A DNA stretch of 12,569 nucleotides. Source: VRUE01 sp035701465. Its GTDB lineage: Bacteria > Actinomycetota > Thermoleophilia > Solirubrobacterales > 70-9. The position numbers and the translations under genes were made by a program. The stretch covers positions 1 through 12,569 of the forward strand of contig DASSMU010000037.1 of assembly GCA_035701465.1 (NCBI GenBank). The letters run 5' to 3'. Shown here piece by piece: positions 8,083-12,569 of this stretch. Position 1 is the stretch's first letter; the number at the start of each line of letters is the position of its first letter. Below the pieces are notes generated by a model, which saw only the letters and a list, made by a program, of their open reading frames with translations, had not been told where the DNA came from and did not search any database.

Positions 8083-8133
8083 CGAACTGCATCAAATTCC
8101 CTATCTGCCAGATAGGGAATTTGATGCAGTTCG
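8083..8133. repeat. 51-bp near-perfect palindrome
   Basis: The 25-base arm at 8083-8107 (starting CGAACTGCATCAAATTCC) is the exact reverse complement of 8109-8133 (ending TTTGATGCAGTTCG), around a single central C at 8108. The next outer pair (8082/8134) does not match. The arms are less GC-rich than the window and lie between the divergent starts of dtd and the metal-importer operon. It could be an extended regulator binding site with nested symmetry (inner CTATCTG-C-CAGATAG), a cruciform-forming element, or a small palindromic repeat. It is not a terminator by position, since both neighbouring genes start there. Confidence 0.85.
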
Positions 8134-8149
8134 GTCGCGCGGCCCAGGA

Positions 8150-8176
8150 AAATAAAAATGGATCTCATTTTGATTT
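8150..8176. promoter_or_regulatory. candidate Zur/Fur-type operator of the metal-importer operon
   Basis: AAAATG (8155-8160) and CATTTT (8166-8171) face each other across 5 bases. The symmetry extends outward to AAAT/ATTT (8150-8153/8173-8176), giving 10 of 11 complementary arm pairs. It is a sharp AT-rich island in a GC-rich region, ending 10 bases before the GTG start of the importer operon, which itself encodes a Fur-type regulator. Fur-family operators are AT-rich inverted repeats, but this one does not exactly match the usual Zur box. A weak promoter, TTCGGT (8130-8135) and TAAAAA (8153-8158) with 17 bases between, would overlap it. Confidence 0.42.
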
Positions 8177-8186
8177 ACTCCGGTCG

Positions 8187-9938
8187 GTGCTCGAGCCGTT
8201 TCAGCTGCCCTTCGTCCAGCGAGGCCTGATCGAGGTCCTGATCCTGGCCGTTCCCGCCGGGCTGCTCGGCACATGGATCGTCCTGCGCGGGCTCGCCTTC
8301 TTCTCCCACGCGGTGGGCACGGCGGCGTTTCCCGGGTTGGTGCTGGCCGACGGGTTGGGCTTCGCGGCGCCGCTGGGGGCCTTCGGCGCGGCGGTCGTCT
8401 TCAGCGCCGGCACCGTCCTGCTCGGCCGCCGCGACGAGGAGGGGCGCGACAGTGCCGTGGCGATCGTCCTCGTCGGCTGCCTCGCCGCCGGGACGATCCT
8501 CGCCAGCGACGTCTTCGGCTCCGGCGCGAACGTCGAGACCTTGCTCTTCGGCAGCCTGCTGCTGGTGGACAGCGGCGACATCGCTTTGGCGGCGGTCGCG
8601 GCCGGAGCCGCCGTCCTCGCCTCGCTGCTGCTCGGCCATCGCTGGCTTGCGGCCGGCTTTGACCCGGGGGCGGCCAGCGCCCTCCGAGCCGGCGGCCGCA
8701 CGCTCGACATCGCCCTGCTGGGCCTGATCGCGTTCGCCACGACGGCGGCGCTCTCGGTGGTCGGCGCTCTGCTCGTTACCGCACTTTTCGTTGTGCCCGC
8801 ACTCACCGTTCGCCTCTTCACCGAGCGGATGCGGACCTGGCAGCTTGCAAGCATCGTCCTGGTCGCGCTCGAGGGCACGGTTGGCCTCTGGCTCTCGGTC
8901 AAGACCGACGCGCCGCCGGGGGGGACGATCGCGGTCGTCTCGGGGGCTGTATTCGGTCTCGCCGCCGGCGCTCGGGCGCTGGCACAGGCCCCGCGCGTCC
9001 CGGCCCTCGCCGCCGCGGCTCTGGCGGCGGTCGCCTTCGTGGCGTTCGGCTGCGGCAGCGCCACGTCCGCCCGGGACGGACAGGTCGAGGTGGTGGCGAC
9101 GACGACCCAGATCGGCGATTGGGTGCGCGCGGTTGGTGGCGACGCGGTCGCGGTCGACCAGATCCTGCAGCCGAACACCGATCCGCACTCCTACGAGCCT
9201 CGCCCCAGCGACGTCGCCGGCGCGGCAGAGGCGAAGCTCGTCTTCGCCAGCGGCGACGGCCTCGACGAATGGATCGGCCAGGTCGTCTCCGACAGCGGCA
9301 GCGACGCCCGCGTCGTCGATCTCGGCGCGAGCGTGCCCGAGCGCCTGCCGGGCGAGTCGAGCGGTGCCGACGCGTCGCGCTACGACCCGCACTGGTGGCA
9401 CGACCCGCGCAACGCCGAGGCGGCGGTGCGGGAGATCGAGAGACAGCTTGCGACCGCCGACCCGCCACGCAAGCGCCTGTTCGAATCCAACGCCGGCGCC
9501 TACCTGGCCAAATTGCGCGCCCTCGACGCCGGGATCGCCCGCTGTATGGCCTCGGTCCCGCTCTCGCAGCGCAAGCTCGTCACCGACCACGACGCTTTCG
9601 GCTATTTCGCCAAGCGCTACGGGATCGACGTGGTCGGCGCCGTGATCCCCTCCCAGACCACCCAGGCCCAGGCCTCGGCGAAGGACCTGAGCGCGCTCGC
9701 CGAGCTGATCGAACGCGAACACGTCGAGGCGATCTTCCCCGAGAGCTCGCTGAGTCCGAAGGTCGCCGAGGCGATCGCGAGCCAGACCGGGGCTTCCGCG
9801 GACCACTCGCTCTACGGCGACACGCTCGGCTCGGAGGGATCCGACGGCTCCACCTACCTGCGCATGGAGGCGGCCAACGCCGAATCGATGGCGCGCGGTT
9901 TCACAGGGGGGAGGCGAGGATGCCCGCCGAGTCGCTGA
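8187..9938 (+). CDS. metal ABC transporter permease fused to substrate-binding protein (ZnuB-ZnuA type)
   Basis: One 583-residue frame holds two importer components. Residues 1-about 265 are an ABC-3 (ZnuB/MntB-like) permease with the usual series of membrane helices. A short linker and a hydrophobic helix (about 273-288) ending AFGC lead to Cys289, a weak lipobox. Residues 290-583 are a ZnuA/TroA-type binding protein with expected metal ligands His334 (DPHSYEP), His402 (DPHWWHDP), His468 (DHDAFGYF) and Asp545 (YGDTLG). GTG at 8187 is chosen because LEPFQLPFVQRGL then aligns with the start of the second permease (MLAPLQEPFMQRAL); an ATG at 8124 inside the palindrome is also in frame. Between Met215 and Cys289 the only ATG/GTG/TTG is four codons before the Cys, so no separate binding-protein start is apparent. 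The 3' end overlaps the ATPase gene by 19 bases. Confidence 0.85.
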   Translation: MLEPFQLPFVQRGLIEVLILAVPAGLLGTWIVLRGLAFFSHAVGTAAFPGLVLADGLGFAAPLGAFGAAVVFSAGTVLLGRRDEEGRDSAVAIVLVGCLAAGTILASDVFGSGANVETLLFGSLLLVDSGDIALAAVAAGAAVLASLLLGHRWLAAGFDPGAASALRAGGRTLDIALLGLIAFATTAALSVVGALLVTALFVVPALTVRLFTERMRTWQLASIVLVALEGTVGLWLSVKTDAPPGGTIAVVSGAVFGLAAGARALAQAPRVPALAAAALAAVAFVAFGCGSATSARDGQVEVVATTTQIGDWVRAVGGDAVAVDQILQPNTDPHSYEPRPSDVAGAAEAKLVFASGDGLDEWIGQVVSDSGSDARVVDLGASVPERLPGESSGADASRYDPHWWHDPRNAEAAVREIERQLATADPPRKRLFESNAGAYLAKLRALDAGIARCMASVPLSQRKLVTDHDAFGYFAKRYGIDVVGAVIPSQTTQAQASAKDLSALAELIEREHVEAIFPESSLSPKVAEAIASQTGASADHSLYGDTLGSEGSDGSTYLRMEAANAESMARGFTGGRRGCPPSR

Positions 9939-10672
9939 TCGAGGCGACCGGGCTCGCCGCCGGCTACGGCGGGGCGCCGGCGATCTCTGGCGTCGAGTTC
10001 GCCCTGCTGCCGGGCCAGACCCTGGCGCTGCTCGGTCCCAACGGCGGCGGCAAGACGACCCTGCTGCGGGCGGTGCTGGGCGAGCTGCGTCGAGTCGAGG
10101 GGACGCTCCGCGTCAGGGCGAGGTGCGGAACCGTTCCCCAGACCGAGCGCTCGCGCCTCGACTACCCGGTCTCCGCCCTCGACGTGGCGACGATGGGAAC
10201 GATTGCGGGCCTGCCCTGGTGGCGGCGGCCGGGCCGCCGCGAGCGCGAGGCGGCCGAGCGGGCGCTCGACCGGGTTGGGCTGCGGCCGCTCGCCGGAGAG
10301 ACCTTCGGGCGCCTCTCCGGCGGTCAGCGCCAGCGGGTGCTGATCGCCCGCGCCCTCGTCCAGGACGCCGGTGTGCTGCTGCTCGACGAGCCGTTCTCGG
10401 GTCTCGACCGGCCCAGCGCCGAGGGTCTGGAAGCGCTGATCGCGGAGCTGGCGGGAGAGGGGCGGGGGGTGGCGATCGCCACCCACGACCTCGAGCAGGC
10501 GCGCGGCTGCGACCTCGTTCTCTGCATCAACAGGCGCCAGATCGCCTGCGGCCCCCCCAACGAGGTCCTCGCCGACCTCGGCGTCCTCGAAGCGACCTAC
10601 GGCGGCGCCATCGTCGAGATCCCCGGGTCGGGCGGCCGGGCGATCCTGCCACCACACCATCACCACCACTGA
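9920..10672 (+). CDS. znuC: zinc/manganese ABC transporter ATP-binding protein
   Basis: This 250-residue ATPase powers the metal importer from the cytoplasmic face. It has Walker A GPNGGGKT (39-46), a Q-loop region (about 71-74, TVPQ), signature LSGGQ (132-136), Walker B VLLLDEP (152-158) and the switch histidine His189 (ATHD). It ends in PPHHHHH, a natural run of five histidines that could bind metal. The ATG at 9920 follows GGGGGGAGGCGAGG and lies inside the end of the permease-binding-protein gene. Zinc versus manganese or iron cannot be settled from the ATPase; zinc is favoured by the Fur/Zur-type gene in the operon. Confidence 0.9.
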   Translation: MPAESLIEATGLAAGYGGAPAISGVEFALLPGQTLALLGPNGGGKTTLLRAVLGELRRVEGTLRVRARCGTVPQTERSRLDYPVSALDVATMGTIAGLPWWRRPGRREREAAERALDRVGLRPLAGETFGRLSGGQRQRVLIARALVQDAGVLLLDEPFSGLDRPSAEGLEALIAELAGEGRGVAIATHDLEQARGCDLVLCINRRQIACGPPNEVLADLGVLEATYGGAIVEIPGSGGRAILPPHHHHH

Positions 10673-10673
10673 G

Positions 10674-11519
10674 ATGCTCGCCCCCCTACAGGAACCGTTC
10701 ATGCAGCGCGCCCTCGCCGAGGTTGTCCTGGTCGGCGTCGCCGCCGGCGCGCTCGGCTGCTGGGTCGTCTTCTACCGCCTCTCCTACGCGGCCGAGTCGC
10801 TTTCGCACTCGATCTTCCCCGGCCTCGTCCTCGCCGCCATCGCCGGCGTTCCCCTGCTGCTCGGGGCGGTGCCGGCGATCGTCCTCGCCGCGCTCGCGAT
10901 TGCGCTCGCCGCGAGGATCGCCGGAATCGACCGTGAGGCCGGGGTCGCGGTTGTGGTGACGACGATGTTCGGCCTCGGCGTGCTGCTGGCGCTCTCGCCG
11001 CAATCTCCACCCGGGATCGAGTCGTTGCTCTTCGGCGACGTCTTTGGCGTCACCGACGCCGACCTGGCAACGGCCGCGGGGCTCGCCGTCCTCGTCGCGG
11101 TCGCGCTGCGTCTCCTGCACGGCCGGTTCCTGATCGCCGGTTTCGACCGCGGCACCGCGCTCTCCCTCGGTGTCTCTCCGGCGCTTGCCGACGCCGCCCT
11201 GCTGGTCCTGCTCGCGGCCGGGATCGTCGTCGCCGTGCAGGGCCTCGGCAACCTGCTCGTCGTCGCGGTCTTCGTCGGCCCGGCCGCCGCGGCGCGCCGG
11301 CTCAGCGACCGCATGCTGCCGATGATGGCCCTCGCCGCCGGGCTCGCCGCTCTTTCCGGTGTCGCCGGCCTCTACCTCTCCTATTACGCGGGGACGGCCG
11401 GCGGAGCCTCGGTGGCGCTGGCGATCGTCGCCGTCTACGCGCTCTCCCTGCCAGTCGGTCGCCTGCGGGCGCTGCGGAGGCATTCGCGAACCGTCCAAGC
11501 GGGAGTTACAGTCACCTAG
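10674..11519 (+). CDS. znuB: metal ABC transporter permease (ZnuB type)
   Basis: This is an ABC-3 family integral-membrane permease of 281 residues, near normal length, with about eight hydrophobic helices. It begins MLAPLQEPFMQRALAEVV and contains the family features RLSYAAESLSHSIFPGLVLA and LGNLLVVAVFVGPAAAARRL. It starts one base after the ATPase stop and ends immediately before the regulator ATG. With the permease half of the fusion protein, the operon encodes two different ABC-3 permeases for one ATPase, so the channel is probably a heterodimer. An alternative is two alternative homodimers with different binding-protein tethering. Confidence 0.92.
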   Translation: MLAPLQEPFMQRALAEVVLVGVAAGALGCWVVFYRLSYAAESLSHSIFPGLVLAAIAGVPLLLGAVPAIVLAALAIALAARIAGIDREAGVAVVVTTMFGLGVLLALSPQSPPGIESLLFGDVFGVTDADLATAAGLAVLVAVALRLLHGRFLIAGFDRGTALSLGVSPALADAALLVLLAAGIVVAVQGLGNLLVVAVFVGPAAAARRLSDRMLPMMALAAGLAALSGVAGLYLSYYAGTAGGASVALAIVAVYALSLPVGRLRALRRHSRTVQAGVTVT

Positions 11520-11963
11520 ATGCCGACCAAGGTCGACAGTGCCTGGGCCGAGCACGCGCTGGCTTCCCTGCAGGAGGCGGGCTACCGACGTGGCGGCGCC
11601 CGCACCGCAGTGGTCGAGGCGCTGGCCCGCCACGACTGCGCCGTCACCGCACTGGACCTCGACGACGAGCTGCGTCGCCGCCGGCCTGCGGTCGGCCGCG
11701 CCAGCGTCTACCGGGCGCTCGAGCAGCTCGAGCGGCTCGGCCTCGTGCAGCGCATCGAGGTGACCCGTGGCACCGCCGGCTACGAGCGGGTCGAGCCCGG
11801 CGGCGAGCACCATCACCACGCGATATGCCGCCGCTGCGGGCGGATGGTCCCCTTCGAGGATCCCTCGCTGGAGCGTGCGATCGACCGGCTCTCGGGCGAG
11901 ATCAGCTTCGAGGTCACCGACCACGACGTGGTCCTGCGCGGCCTCTGCGAGCGCTGCTCGTGA
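11520..11963 (+). CDS. zur: Fur family transcriptional regulator, probably Zur
   Basis: This is a metal-sensing repressor of 147 residues. The N-terminal winged helix spans about 15-85, with recognition-helix region RASVYRALEQLERLGLV. The C-terminal dimerisation domain has a histidine cluster HHHH (97-100) and two structural zinc pairs, Cys103/Cys106 and Cys143/Cys146. Family members repress uptake genes when their metal is bound. Its ATG directly follows the permease stop, so the operon is likely autoregulated, perhaps at the AT-rich repeat at 8150-8176. The Zur assignment is based on the importer context and could instead be Mur or Fur. Confidence 0.88.
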   Translation: MPTKVDSAWAEHALASLQEAGYRRGGARTAVVEALARHDCAVTALDLDDELRRRRPAVGRASVYRALEQLERLGLVQRIEVTRGTAGYERVEPGGEHHHHAICRRCGRMVPFEDPSLERAIDRLSGEISFEVTDHDVVLRGLCERCS

Positions 11964-12569
11964 GCGATCTCGGCGAGATCTTCCTGCTCGGCCTGTTGGC
12001 GATGTTCAACCCGACTCTGCTCGCGGCCGTCACCCTGATGCTGCTGATGCCGAACCCGAAGCGGCTGATGCTGGGTTACTTGATGGGCGCCTACCTGACC
12101 AGCATGACCCTCGGCCTGGCGATCGTCTTCGCGCTGGAGGACTCGGGCTTTGCCAATACGAGCAAACGGACGATCAGTCCTGTCGAGGACATCGTCATCG
12201 GCCTGCTCCTGTTCGTCGTCGCCTTCGTCCTGGCGACCGATCGCGACCAGGGCCTGCGCGAGCGCAAAGCGCGGCGCAAGAGCGAAAAGCTGGCGAGGAA
12301 GGGGGGAGAGGAAAAGGAAGCGCTGCCGCTTCGCCTGCTCGGGCGCGGCTCGCCGCGGATCTCGTTCGTGGTCGGCCTCCTGCTCAGCTTCCCCGGCGTC
12401 TCCTACCTGGCAGGGCTCAGCCACATCGACCAGCTCGACGCCGCCACCGTCCCGACGGCCCTGCTGGTCATAGGCTTCTGCCTGGTGCAGCAGACCATTC
12501 TCGAGGTGCCGCTGGTCGGCTACGCCCTGGCGCCGGAGCGGACCCAGAGTGCGGTCAACGGCTTCCGCG
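11960..12569 (+). CDS. GAP family (Sap/SfLAP-like) membrane protein, 3' partial
   Basis: This frame is open to the window edge (203 codons seen). It starts at GTG 11960, overlapping the regulator stop by 4 bases (GTGA). It encodes a hydrophobic protein, MSDLGEIFLLGLLAMFNPTL, then LMLLMPNPKRLMLGYLMGAY, a Lys/Arg/Glu-rich cytoplasmic loop (about 95-120), and PRISFVVGLLLSFPGVSYL. The N-terminal helix with FNPT, the KRL loop and the PGxxYL helix are the pattern of the GAP/Sap family related to the mycobacterial sulfolipid-addressing protein. Biochemical function is unknown for most members. Overlap with the metal regulator puts it in the same transcript, so metal-dependent expression is likely. 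The C-terminus lies beyond the window. Confidence 0.75.
   Translation, partial: MSDLGEIFLLGLLAMFNPTLLAAVTLMLLMPNPKRLMLGYLMGAYLTSMTLGLAIVFALEDSGFANTSKRTISPVEDIVIGLLLFVVAFVLATDRDQGLRERKARRKSEKLARKGGEEKEALPLRLLGRGSPRISFVVGLLLSFPGVSYLAGLSHIDQLDAATVPTALLVIGFCLVQQTILEVPLVGYALAPERTQSAVNGFR

Noticed and set aside
8083..8133. The palindrome as a Rho-independent terminator.
   Set aside because: It lies upstream of both adjacent genes, which diverge from it, and has no T run. No transcript of a flanking gene would end there.
7185..8186. The open frame upstream of the fusion gene start, which would add over 300 residues to the permease-binding-protein fusion.
   Set aside because: It runs antisense to dtd and the small ORFs, has low-complexity composition, and alignment of the two permease N-termini places the start at GTG 8187.
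10655..10672. The five-histidine end of the ATPase as a cloning tag.
   Set aside because: It is followed directly by the natural stop and the next operon gene, with no vector or linker sequence.

Overview
The window is GC-rich and densely packed, with short overlaps between genes and frequent GTG starts. This points to a high-GC actinobacterium. The gene mix (system I cytochrome c maturation with a Cys-type CcmE, alkB-rubredoxin-tetR, an ABC-3 metal importer with a fur-type regulator and a GAP-family membrane protein) recalls Thermoleophilia/Solirubrobacterales. That placement is inference from gene content, not a phylogeny.

Layout. (1) 1-2831: ccmE and ccmF, end of a cytochrome c maturation cluster on +. 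(2) 2836-3060: secG on -, convergent with ccmF. (3) 3061-3190: an AT-richer divergent promoter region. (4) 3191-5251: alkB, a small GTG-start rubredoxin and a tetR regulator on +, a compact alkane-hydroxylation operon without a rubredoxin reductase in view. (5) 5248-7137: on -, a methyltransferase and two GNAT acetyltransferases. (6) 7145-7562: on -, a small antitoxin-like ORF and the 5' half of a nucleotidyltransferase, apparently truncated against the methyltransferase. (7) 7632-8048: dtd on -. (8) 8049-8186: a divergent regulatory region with a 51-bp near-perfect palindrome and an AT-rich operator-like repeat. (9) 8187-12569: on +, a metal ABC importer operon made of a permease fused to a substrate-binding protein, an ATPase, a second permease, a Fur/Zur regulator, and a GAP-family membrane protein cut by the window end.

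How the genes work together. CcmE and CcmF carry and attach heme to apocytochrome c. AlkB takes electrons from rubredoxin to hydroxylate alkanes, with the TetR protein as likely local regulator. The importer genes and the Fur-type gene overlap or abut, so they probably form one autoregulated zinc (or manganese) uptake operon.

Most notable for a second look: the in-frame permease/substrate-binding-protein fusion; a short hairpin with a conserved core and non-conserved but complementary stems that occurs twice (4399-4435 and 5864-5896); the 51-bp palindrome at 8083-8133; the Cys-type CcmE; and the truncated nucleotidyltransferase/methyltransferase junction.
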